Shown here: piece after piece, positions 9,383 through 17,064 of the stretch | How positions within the stretch are numbered: position 1 is the first letter of the stretch | Layout: each line of letters begins with the position of its first letter | NCBI GenBank assembly: GCA_958415525.1 | Contig: CATYZE010000004.1 | Location: 1-64,000, forward strand | DNA length: 64,000 nucleotides | Reading direction: 5' to 3' | DNA from: an uncultured Collinsella sp. | GTDB taxonomy: Bacteria > Actinomycetota > Coriobacteriia > Coriobacteriales > Coriobacteriaceae | Made by a program: the position numbers and the translations under genes | The notes under the pieces: generated by a model | What the model was told of the DNA's origin: nothing | Seen by the model: only the letters and a program-made list of their open reading frames with translations | The model's database searches: none

Positions 9383-9446
9383 TACTATCGAGTGCAGGCG
9401 CCTTTAGGGTTAAGATGCGGTCATGCCGGCCGCAAAGGGGTTCAAC

Positions 9447-10175
9447 ATGATCTACTACGTCGAGGACGATGACAACATCAGGGATTTGACGGTCTATGCA
9501 CTGCGCAAGCAGGGAATCGAGGCCGAGGGCTTTTCGTGCGATGGCGAGTTTAAGGCCGCCGTGGCGCGACGGGTGCCCGATGCTGTGCTGCTCGACATCA
9601 TGCTGCCCGATACCGACGGCTTGGCGATTATGCGTCGTCTGCGTGCCGATCGCCTGACGGCGACGGTGCCCATTATGATGCTCACCGCCAAGGACACCGA
9701 GCTCGACAAGGTCATGGCGCTCGATGGCGGTGCCGACGATTATCTGACCAAGCCGTTCTCGCTTATGGAACTCGCCAGCCGTTGCCGTGCGCTGCTGCGC
9801 CGCGGCGGCATGGTCAAGCAGGCGAGCGATGTGCTCAGCGTGGGCGACATCGTACTTTCGCCCAGTCACCGCGAAGTGACTGTTGCCGGTGAATCGCTCA
9901 AGCTCACGCTGCGCGAATTTGACCTGCTCGAGTACCTCATGCGCAAACCTGGCGTGGTCTTTACCCGCGAGTCGCTGCTGCAGAGCGTATGGGGCTGGGA
10001 TTTCGACGGCGGTTCGCGCACCGTCGACGTGCATGTGCAGACGCTCCGCCAAAAGCTCGGCGAGCATGCGAGCGCCATAGAGACCGTGCGCGGCGTGGGC
10101 TATCGTCTGGCCGAGCCTTCGGCCGATGACGATGCCGAAGGCGACGCCACCGCGGCCACCGCATCGGAGGAGTAA
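9447..10175 (+). CDS. PhoB-like response regulator
   Basis: This 242-residue OmpR-family regulator has receiver acidic residues at EDDD (6-9), phospho-acceptor D50 (LLDIMLPD), the lysine in LTKPF, and a C-terminal winged helix ending VRGVGYRL. A short Asp/Ala/Glu tail follows. The ATG at 9447 has AAAGGGG upstream. The stop is 3 bp before the GTG of the kinase gene. Because pstB lies directly upstream, control of phosphate starvation genes is the likely role, but this is inference from position. Confidence 0.9.
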   Translation: MIYYVEDDDNIRDLTVYALRKQGIEAEGFSCDGEFKAAVARRVPDAVLLDIMLPDTDGLAIMRRLRADRLTATVPIMMLTAKDTELDKVMALDGGADDYLTKPFSLMELASRCRALLRRGGMVKQASDVLSVGDIVLSPSHREVTVAGESLKLTLREFDLLEYLMRKPGVVFTRESLLQSVWGWDFDGGSRTVDVHVQTLRQKLGEHASAIETVRGVGYRLAEPSADDDAEGDATAATASEE

Positions 10176-10178
10176 CCC

Positions 10179-11603
10179 GTGGTCTTCGCCCCCCAGGGAA
10201 AACATACGCTGTCGCACCGCGTTTTTGTGACGATCTTTGTCTGTGCCATGGCGGTTATCGTGGCGTTTACGGTGCTGGGTGCGTTCTTTGTGCAAAACAC
10301 TTTGGCGGATGCCACGAGTGCCAATCTGGCGCAGGAAACCGAGCTCATTGCTGCCGCCCTCGACGAGCAGCAGGAGCCCATTCCGTTCTTGCGAAGCCTC
10401 GATCGCGAGGATCTTCGTATCACGCTGATCAATAAGGACGGATCTGTTGCCTACGACAACGAGGCGTCGCCTTCCACACTGCCCAACCATGGCGATCGCC
10501 CCGAGGTCATCGAGGCCTTTGAGAGTGGTTCGGGTTCCGCGGAGCGCGCAAGCTCTACACTCGACGAGATTATGCTGTATCGCGCCGTTACCCTTGATAA
10601 CGGCCAGGTCGTTCGCTTGGCGCAGGCCCAGCCTGGTGTTGCGGCGATTTTGCTGTCGATGCTGGCGCCGATGCTGCTTATCGCAGCAGCGGGTGCGGTA
10701 CTCTCGTTTTTTATGGCGCGCCGTGAGTCCCGTGCCATCATCGCGCCGTTGCAAGAGGTGGATTTGGATCACCCACGCCGTAGCTATGAGCACGCCTATG
10801 CCGAGATGGTCCCCATGCTTGAGCGTATCGAGTCGCAGCGCCAGGAACTCAAGCGCCAAATGGCGGTGCTAGCGGACAACGACCGTATGCGCCGTGAGTT
10901 CACGGCGAATATCACTCATGAGCTCAAGACGCCGCTTACGGCGATTTCGGGCTATGCCGAGCTCATCGCAAACGGCATGGTCGAGGGCGAGGACGATCTG
11001 CGCACCTTTGGCGGCCGCATCTACCGTGAGGCAGGCCGTTTGGCAGCGCTTGTCAACGACATCCTCACGCTTTCCAACTTGGATGAGGCCGAGCGCGCAA
11101 CCGAAGGCGAGGCGGTGCCTATTGGCTCCACGGAGCCCATTGAGCTTTCGCGTGCTATCTATGCGGTTGAGCAGCGTCTTGAACAGGTCGCCCGTCAGGC
11201 GAATGTGACGATAAGTCATGAGACCAAGCCTGTGGTCATCGAAGGCGTGTCGCGCTTGATCGACGAGCTCATCTATAATCTGGCAAGCAACGCCATCCGC
11301 TACAATCGGCCCGGCGGTACGGTTACGCTGCAGTGCGGCACCAACGACGAAGGCCATCCGTTCCTCGCTGTCGCCGACACGGGAATCGGTATCGCGCCTG
11401 AAGAACAGGGCAAGGTATTTGAGCGGTTCTATCGCGTGGACAAGAGTAGGTCCAAGGCACGCGGCGGAACCGGCCTGGGGCTTGCTATTGTCAAGCATGC
11501 GGCCCTGTATCATCACGCCACGCTCGATCTGTCGAGCGAATTGGGCGTGGGAACCACCATTACGGTGACGTTTCCCGTGCAGCAGAACGAGCCGTTTGCG
11601 TAG
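10179..11603 (+). CDS. PhoR-like sensor histidine kinase
   Basis: The 474-residue kinase has a first membrane helix at about 14-38, an extracytoplasmic sensor segment at about 40-153, and a second helix at about 154-180. The HisKA motif NITHELKTPL carries H247. HATPase motifs NLASNAIRYN, DTGIGI and GGTGLGLAIV follow. The GTG at 10179 is preceded by GGAGG inside the end of the regulator gene. It is the partner of the regulator at 9447, and a terminator follows. Confidence 0.92.
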   Translation: MVFAPQGKHTLSHRVFVTIFVCAMAVIVAFTVLGAFFVQNTLADATSANLAQETELIAAALDEQQEPIPFLRSLDREDLRITLINKDGSVAYDNEASPSTLPNHGDRPEVIEAFESGSGSAERASSTLDEIMLYRAVTLDNGQVVRLAQAQPGVAAILLSMLAPMLLIAAAGAVLSFFMARRESRAIIAPLQEVDLDHPRRSYEHAYAEMVPMLERIESQRQELKRQMAVLADNDRMRREFTANITHELKTPLTAISGYAELIANGMVEGEDDLRTFGGRIYREAGRLAALVNDILTLSNLDEAERATEGEAVPIGSTEPIELSRAIYAVEQRLEQVARQANVTISHETKPVVIEGVSRLIDELIYNLASNAIRYNRPGGTVTLQCGTNDEGHPFLAVADTGIGIAPEEQGKVFERFYRVDKSRSKARGGTGLGLAIVKHAALYHHATLDLSSELGVGTTITVTFPVQQNEPFA

Positions 11604-11628
11604 CGATACAACATAGATATTGATGTAG

Positions 11629-11662
11629 ACGCCGCACTTGACTTTCGGGTGCGGCGTTGTTG
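11629..11662 (+). terminator. Terminator after the PhoR-like kinase gene
   Basis: ACGCCGCAC pairs with GTGCGGCGT around an 11-base loop and is followed by TGTTGT. Confidence 0.6.
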
Positions 11663-11798
11663 TGCAATTTTACGATTGCTTCCGACATTTTTACAGGAGA
11701 GCCTGTTTCTTATGTATAGAGTTTGGTCTCGGTAAAAAGATGCGATAACATACGGACAGTTTTGTCAATCCGAACTGGGGAAATGAAAGGCAAGCTGC

Positions 11799-12455
11799 AT
11801 GACCCTTCTCGAACTGTTCCAGCTGCTGAAGAAGCACCTCAAGCTGGTCATCATCCTTCCGGTGGTCTGCGCGATCGCCATGGGCATCGTGTCCTTCGTT
11901 GCGATGGACAACACCTATACCGCGACGACGAGCATGTACATTCTCGCCAAGACCGACGATAGCGGTCAGATGAGCTACAACGATCTCTCGGCGAGCCAGA
12001 TGCTTTCCAACGATATCGCCACGCTGCTGGATAGCGATAGCGTTAAGAGCGGCGCCGCCAAAGAACTGGGCCTCACCGATCTGGATGACTACAAGGTGTC
12101 TGTTTCCTCCGAGACCACCACGCGTGTCATTACGCTTTCGGTTACCGGCACCGATGCCAAGGAGACGGCTGAGGTCGCAAAGGCCATTGCCAGCTCGGTG
12201 AGTACGGTCGCTCAGAACGTCGGCGCTGCCCAGAGCATCAACGTTATCGACGAGGCTAAAACCCCCGAAGCCCCCAGTGGCCCCAAGCGCACGCTGTATA
12301 TCGCCGTCGCGTTCCTCGCCGGTATCTTTATCGCAGTTGCCTATGTCGTTTTGGCAGACATGCTCAATACCCGCATCCGCGGTGCCGAAGAGGCAGAAGA
12401 GCTCCTGGGTATTCCCGTTGTTGGCCGAATTCCGGCTATGAAAGGTGGTAAATAG
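11799..12455 (+). CDS. Polysaccharide co-polymerase / tyrosine-kinase activator (CpsC/YveK type)
   Basis: This 218-residue Wzz-family protein has membrane helices at about 17-37 and 165-187 flanking an extracytoplasmic coil. A cytoplasmic tail (NTRIRGAEEAEELLGIPVVGRIP) contains the usual proline-rich exit. Such proteins set polymer length and activate the following BY-kinase. The ATG at 11799 is 2 bp-spaced from nothing upstream but begins a tight three-gene unit: the kinase starts 2 bp after its stop. A promoter lies somewhere in 11663-11798, but I cannot place it with certainty. Confidence 0.88.
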   Translation: MTLLELFQLLKKHLKLVIILPVVCAIAMGIVSFVAMDNTYTATTSMYILAKTDDSGQMSYNDLSASQMLSNDIATLLDSDSVKSGAAKELGLTDLDDYKVSVSSETTTRVITLSVTGTDAKETAEVAKAIASSVSTVAQNVGAAQSINVIDEAKTPEAPSGPKRTLYIAVAFLAGIFIAVAYVVLADMLNTRIRGAEEAEELLGIPVVGRIPAMKGGK

Positions 12456-12457
12456 GC

Positions 12458-13195
12458 ATGGCTAAGGCAAAGAACACCGATAAGCTCGTTGTGCAGAATG
12501 CCGCCAAGACCCTTCTGGCCAACATCCGCTTTGCGAGCGTGGACGACCCCATTCGCACCATCACCGTTACCTCCTCGATTCCCAACGAGGGCAAGTCTAC
12601 GGTTTCCATTAACCTTGCTCAGGCAATCGCCACGAGCGGCAAGTCCGTGCTCCTGGTCGAGGCCGATATGCGCCGCAGGTCCCTTTCCGATATGCTCGGC
12701 GTTCGTTCGCGCGGCGGACTCTATGCGGTCCTTTCCGAGCAGATCTCCATTGACCAGGCAATTGTCGAGACGGGTCAGAAGAACTTCTACTTCCTCGATG
12801 CCGAGCCGCACATTCCCAATCCTGCCGACATCATCGTCTCCCATCGCTTTGCCAAGCTGGTAAAGGCACTGTCCGCCAAGTTCCAGTACGTCATCTTCGA
12901 TGCTCCTCCGGTCGGCACCTTCATCGATGCTGCCGAGATTGCCAGCTTGACCGACGGCGCGCTGTTCGTGGTGCGCGAGGACTTTACCAAGCGCGAAGAG
13001 GCGCTCAACGCTATCGCCCAGCTTAAGAAGTCCGAGAAGGTCAAGCTCATCGGTACCGTCATGAATTACTGTGAGACCGAGACCAGCGAGTACTACTATT
13101 CTTACTACACCAAGGACGGTAAGAAGGTTAAGAAGGGCTCCGACGATCAGGGCACTTCCAAAAAGGGCATCTTCACCAACCGAGCAAACGTTTAG
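12458..13195 (+). CDS. Bacterial tyrosine kinase (CpsD/YwqD type)
   Basis: The 245-residue BY-kinase has Walker A' SSIPNEGKST (residues 39-48), Walker A'-like VLLVEADMRR and Walker B YVIFDAPP. A C-terminal tyrosine cluster SEYYYSYYTK provides the autophosphorylation sites. It regulates capsule or exopolysaccharide export by reversible tyrosine phosphorylation with the upstream CpsC-like adaptor and the downstream phosphatase. A Lys-rich tail follows the tyrosine cluster. ATG at 12458. Confidence 0.93.
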   Translation: MAKAKNTDKLVVQNAAKTLLANIRFASVDDPIRTITVTSSIPNEGKSTVSINLAQAIATSGKSVLLVEADMRRRSLSDMLGVRSRGGLYAVLSEQISIDQAIVETGQKNFYFLDAEPHIPNPADIIVSHRFAKLVKALSAKFQYVIFDAPPVGTFIDAAEIASLTDGALFVVREDFTKREEALNAIAQLKKSEKVKLIGTVMNYCETETSEYYYSYYTKDGKKVKKGSDDQGTSKKGIFTNRANV

Positions 13196-13212
13196 TTGAT
13201 TAAGGCTGACCT

Positions 13213-13863
13213 ATGCGTGACATTCATTGCCATATCTTGCCGGGTGTAGACGACGGCGCCGCCGATCTCGAAGAGAGCTTGGCGATGCTCGAGGCTGCCA
13301 AGCGGGCCGGTGTAACCAGAATCGTTTGCACTCCTCACTGCCGTGATCCCTATTTTGATTACGACAAGATGTGGGATGCCTTTGAGCTGCTGCGCGATAA
13401 CGCTGACGGTTTTCCGCTCCAAATGGGCTTCGAGGTCAACCATCGAAAGCTCGTTGAGCTTGGTATCGATGCCGCGGATCACTTGCATTTCGATGGGACC
13501 AACGAGTTTCTGCTCGAGCTTTCGACTCATGCCGATGCGTATGCGTTTAGAGAGTACGAGAACACGATTTACGATTTGCAGTGCCGTGGCTACCAGGTGA
13601 TCATCGCTCATCCTGAGCGCTATCGTGCGGTTCAAAAGGATGTAAGCGTGGCGGAGCGCCTGGTCGATATGGGCTGCAAGCTGCAGGCTTCGGCGGACTT
13701 TATTGCCGGCGGTCGCTTTGGTCGCGAGAAAAAGCCGGCACAGCGCCTGTTCGATCAGAACCTGTACAGCTTCATCGCGAGCGATGCCCATAACGTGGGT
13801 CATTACGACTGCCTGGCGAAGGCTCGCGCGAAGTTTAGCGTGCGCGGAGCTCATTTTCGCTAA
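13213..13863 (+). CDS. Tyrosine-protein phosphatase (CpsB/YwqE, PHP domain)
   Basis: This 216-residue manganese-type PHP phosphatase carries metal ligands in HCHILPGVDDGA (near residue 5), TPHC, GFEVN, HPER and a C-terminal SDAHN. It dephosphorylates the tyrosine cluster of the adjacent kinase. It starts 17 bp after the kinase gene and closes the C-D-B module. Glycosyltransferase, flippase and polymerase genes are absent downstream, where an unrelated GNAT gene follows. Confidence 0.92.
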   Translation: MRDIHCHILPGVDDGAADLEESLAMLEAAKRAGVTRIVCTPHCRDPYFDYDKMWDAFELLRDNADGFPLQMGFEVNHRKLVELGIDAADHLHFDGTNEFLLELSTHADAYAFREYENTIYDLQCRGYQVIIAHPERYRAVQKDVSVAERLVDMGCKLQASADFIAGGRFGREKKPAQRLFDQNLYSFIASDAHNVGHYDCLAKARAKFSVRGAHFR

Positions 13864-13902
13864 AATCTGTCCCTAACGTTCGCATTGAATGAAAGGGCAG
13901 CC

Positions 13903-14403
13903 ATGGATATCCAACTTAAGACGGGATGCTTTGATGACGCGGCGTTGGTGCGCCGCGTCGTTTTTATGGACGAGCAGGGCTACGAGAACGAGTTCGACCA
14001 GATCGATGAGGCTTCTGACTGCATTCATGTGACGCTCTATGTAGACGGCGAGCTTGCCGGTTGCTCGCGCGTGTTTCCCGAAGAGCTTGAGCGCGCGACT
14101 GACGCAGAGGCTCCGGTATTGCCGGCGTGCGACTTAGACGAAGGCGTCGCGGCGGGGGAGACCTACATTATGGGGCGCGTGGCCGTGTTGCCGAGCATGC
14201 GCCGTCGCGGCCTGGCGAGCAAGATTGTCGAGGCCAGTGATACGTGCGCGCGTGATGCCGGCGCCAAGCTCATTAAGCTGCATGCGCAGGAATACGTGCT
14301 GCCGCTCTATGCCAAGGCGGGCTACACGCAGATTGCCCCGGTGGACTACGAAGACGAGGGCCAGCCCCATGCTTGGATGGCCAAGCGCGTAGATGGCAGA
14401 TAG
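13903..14403 (+). CDS. GNAT-family N-acetyltransferase
   Basis: The 166-residue protein has the acetyl-CoA binding motif A region MGRVAVLPSMRRRGLASKIV (R/Q-x-x-G-x-G/A type). The C-terminal LPLYAKAGY segment is typical of the ElaA/GNAT group. The substrate is unknown. The ATG at 13903 follows GAAAGGG; an upstream in-frame start at 13885 lacks a ribosome site. It lies 39 bp after the phosphatase gene and may be read through from it. Confidence 0.85.
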   Translation: MDIQLKTGCFDDAALVRRVVFMDEQGYENEFDQIDEASDCIHVTLYVDGELAGCSRVFPEELERATDAEAPVLPACDLDEGVAAGETYIMGRVAVLPSMRRRGLASKIVEASDTCARDAGAKLIKLHAQEYVLPLYAKAGYTQIAPVDYEDEGQPHAWMAKRVDGR

Positions 14404-14550
14404 GGACGTTCCTTTCCTGCCGGCAGTCGGGGACACTCCTTGGCAATTGGCGCATCAGAGCGTTTGGACATACAGTTTTTCGATTCCGTATGTATATATG
14501 CGCGCTAATGGGTTATAAAATCTAAGTCTGAACATAGCAGGTCTGCGATG

Positions 14551-14575
14551 CGGCTCGGGCAACCGGGCCGTTTTT
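14551..14575 (+). terminator. Intrinsic-terminator-like hairpin in the htpG leader
   Basis: CGGCTCGG-GCAA-CCGGGCCG forms an 8-bp stem with a GNRA loop, followed directly by TTTTT. It lies 30 bp before the htpG start codon. It could end upstream transcription or act as an attenuator if the htpG promoter lies upstream of it. Confidence 0.6.
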
Positions 14576-14605
14576 GCGGACGGGGGTAGCGCGAAAGGAC
14601 TGCAC

Positions 14606-16630
14606 ATGCGTCAATTTAAGACCGAGAGCAAAAAACTGCTCGACCTCATGATCAACTCCATCTACACCAATAAGGAAATCTTCCTGCGCGAGCTTATCTC
14701 CAACGCGAGCGATGCCGTCGACAAGCTCAACTTTAAGAGCCTGCAGGACCCGAGCGTCAAGATCGATCAGGGCGACCTGGCCATTCGCGTCTCCTTCGAT
14801 AAGGATGCCCGCACCATCACGATTTCGGATAACGGCATCGGCATGACCGCCGAGGAGCTCGAGCGCAATCTGGGCACCATCGCCCATTCCGGCTCCGAGG
14901 AGTTTAAGACCGAGAACGCCGAGCAACAGGGCTCCGATGTCGACATCATCGGCCAGTTTGGCGTGGGCTTCTACTCTGCCTTTATGGTTGCCAGCCACGT
15001 AAAGGTTGTCAGCCGCGCCTATGGCGAGGACACCGCTCACGTGTGGGAGTCTGATGGTCTTGAGGGCTACACCATCGAAGACGGCGAGCGCGCCGAGCAC
15101 GGCACCGATGTCATCCTGACGCTGCGCGAGAACGAGAAGCTCGATGCCGACGGCGAGGCCGAGACCTACGATCGCTTCCTGACCGAGTGGGGCCTCAAGA
15201 GCCTGATTCAGCAGTACAGCAACTATGTGCGTTACCCGATCCAGATGATGGTGTCCAAGAGCCGCCAGAAGCCCAAGCCTGAGGATGCTGGCGATGACTA
15301 CACGCCCGAGTACGAGGACTACCAGGAGCTCGAGACCGTCAACTCAATGACACCGATCTGGAAGAAGCACAGCTCCGATGTCGAGCAGAAGGACTACGAC
15401 GAGTTCTACAAGTCCACGTTCCACGACTTTGACGATCCGGCACGCACTATCAGCTTCCATGCCGAGGGTACGCTCGAGTACGACGCCCTGCTGTTTGTGC
15501 CGGGCCGCGCGCCGTTCGATCTGTACAGCAAGGACTACGAGAAGGGCCTGGCGCTCTACAGCTCCAACGTTCTGATTATGGAGAAGTGCGACGACCTGCT
15601 GCCCGACTACTACAACTTTGTCCGCGGCGTCGTGGATTCTGCCGACGTGTCGCTTAACATCTCGCGTGAGACGCTGCAGCAGAACCGTCAGCTTAAGGCC
15701 ATCGCCAAGCGTGTGGAAAAGAAGATTACCGCCGACCTTGAGGATATGCGTGACAACGACCGCGAGGCCTACGAGAAGTTCTTCGAAAACTTTGGTCGCG
15801 GCCTTAAGTATGGCATCTACTCGAGCTATGGCATGAAGGCCGATGAGCTCGCCGACCTGCTGCTGTTCTGGTCTGCCAAGGAGCAGAAGATGATTACCCT
15901 GGCCGAGTATGCCAAGGGCATGCCCGAGGGCCAGAAGGCCATCTACTACGCCGCCGGCGACTCGCGTGAGCGCTTGGCCAAGATGCCCGTGGTAAAGGGC
16001 GTGCTCGACCGCGGCTATGACGTGCTGCTGCTGACGCAGGATGTGGATGAGTTCACGTTCCAGGCTATGCGTGAGTACGTTGCCGCCGATATGCCTAAGA
16101 TCTACGAGGACGACGCCGCCCGCGAGGCTGCCGAGAAGGCCGTTGCCGACGGTGCCGAGCCCGAGGTCGAGGATCGTCACCTGGAGCTCAAGAACGTTGC
16201 GACTGGCGATCTTGATCTGGCGACCGAGGACGAGAAGAAGGAGGCCGAGGACGCCACCAAGGAAAACGAGGACCTCTTTAGCGCTATGAAGGAGGCGCTC
16301 GGTGACAAGGTCGAGAAAGTTGCCGTCTCCGCGCGCCTGACCGATGCCCCCGCTTGCATCACCACCGAGGGTCCGCTTTCGCTCGAGATGGAGAAGGTGC
16401 TCCAGAAGGGACCCGAGGGCGCGCCCGACGGTATGCCCAAGAGCCAGCGCGTACTCGAGCTCAACGCCAAGCACCCGGTCTTTGACAAGCTCGTCGCTGC
16501 CCAGAAGGCAGGCGACGCCGACAAGATCAAGCAGTACTCCGGCTTGCTCTACGACCAGGCCCTGCTCGTCGAGGGCATCCTCCCCGAGGACCCCGTAGCC
16601 TTCGCCGCGGCCGTCTGTAATCTTATGTAG
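14606..16630 (+). CDS. htpG: Molecular chaperone HtpG (Hsp90)
   Basis: HtpG is the bacterial Hsp90, an ATP-dependent dimeric chaperone of the cytosol. The 674-residue protein begins with the GHKL ATPase domain: NKEIFLRELISNASDAVDKL supplies E and N of the Bergerat fold, then DNGIGM and GQFGVGFYSAF. The middle domain contains LNISRETLQQNRQLKAI. An acidic linker around residues 515-555 makes the protein longer than E. coli HtpG (624 residues). GAAAGGA precedes the ATG at 14606. It is a single gene; no CIRCE element was seen. Confidence 0.97.
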   Translation: MRQFKTESKKLLDLMINSIYTNKEIFLRELISNASDAVDKLNFKSLQDPSVKIDQGDLAIRVSFDKDARTITISDNGIGMTAEELERNLGTIAHSGSEEFKTENAEQQGSDVDIIGQFGVGFYSAFMVASHVKVVSRAYGEDTAHVWESDGLEGYTIEDGERAEHGTDVILTLRENEKLDADGEAETYDRFLTEWGLKSLIQQYSNYVRYPIQMMVSKSRQKPKPEDAGDDYTPEYEDYQELETVNSMTPIWKKHSSDVEQKDYDEFYKSTFHDFDDPARTISFHAEGTLEYDALLFVPGRAPFDLYSKDYEKGLALYSSNVLIMEKCDDLLPDYYNFVRGVVDSADVSLNISRETLQQNRQLKAIAKRVEKKITADLEDMRDNDREAYEKFFENFGRGLKYGIYSSYGMKADELADLLLFWSAKEQKMITLAEYAKGMPEGQKAIYYAAGDSRERLAKMPVVKGVLDRGYDVLLLTQDVDEFTFQAMREYVAADMPKIYEDDAAREAAEKAVADGAEPEVEDRHLELKNVATGDLDLATEDEKKEAEDATKENEDLFSAMKEALGDKVEKVAVSARLTDAPACITTEGPLSLEMEKVLQKGPEGAPDGMPKSQRVLELNAKHPVFDKLVAAQKAGDADKIKQYSGLLYDQALLVEGILPEDPVAFAAAVCNLM

Positions 16631-16657
16631 TTACGGCGTTTTGCCAAACGCCGTAAC
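16630..16657 (+). terminator. Hairpin directly after htpG
   Basis: GTTACGGCGTTT pairs perfectly with AAACGCCGTAAC around TGCC, starting at the htpG stop. No T-run follows, so it may stabilise the 3' end rather than terminate. Confidence 0.5.
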
Positions 16658-16670
16658 CGGCCGACGCTGC

Positions 16671-16770
16671 AAGCCCGCCAGAGCGGCAATCTGCCTTTCA
16701 ACTTCGGCGGCATGACCAGAAGGTCAATGCCGCCTCGTTTCAAGGCACCTTGCTCGCTCTGGCGGGCTTT
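16671..16770. repeat. 100-bp nested palindrome
   Basis: An outer 15-bp stem (16671-16685 with 16755-16769) encloses a second stem (16686-16697 with 16742-16753). That in turn encloses GGCGGCAT-GACC with GGTC-A-ATGCCGCC (16706-16734). The whole segment can fold into one long hairpin ending in GGGCTTTCG. The rest of the 434-bp gap between htpG and the next gene holds the palindrome at 16812-16867 and no gene that I can see. Confidence 0.7.
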
Positions 16771-16811
16771 CGCTGTCTGCGCCAAAACATCGGCGTTACC
16801 GTGGTCCAAAG

Positions 16812-16867
16812 TAGTCGTTGGGGGCGTTCTTGTTTGACTGGTCGTTTAAGAACGTCCCCAATGACTA
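16812..16867. repeat. REP-like palindrome with GGGGGCGTTCTT arms
   Basis: TAGTCGTTGG-GGGCGTTCTT (16812-16831) is complementary, with few mismatches, to 16848-16867. A further CCAACGACTA at 16870 can pair alternatively with the left arm. The motif resembles the GGGGACGTTCTT palindromes often associated with IS200-like (RAYT) transposases; no such gene is in the window. Confidence 0.55.
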
Positions 16868-17064
16868 CCCAACGACTATTCGAACTGCTAGTTTGTGTGG
16901 GTTGTGGTTTTGTGAGCTGCGGGAATTTGAGATACTGTACATCTGTACGTTAACTCATCTTCGTAGTATATTGCTACCCGCAAAACTCAGCACCATTGTG
17001 CCGCGAGGCACTAAAGCGCCTACGTACAATGGTTGTCGATAGTACGATTCGATTCAACGACAGG

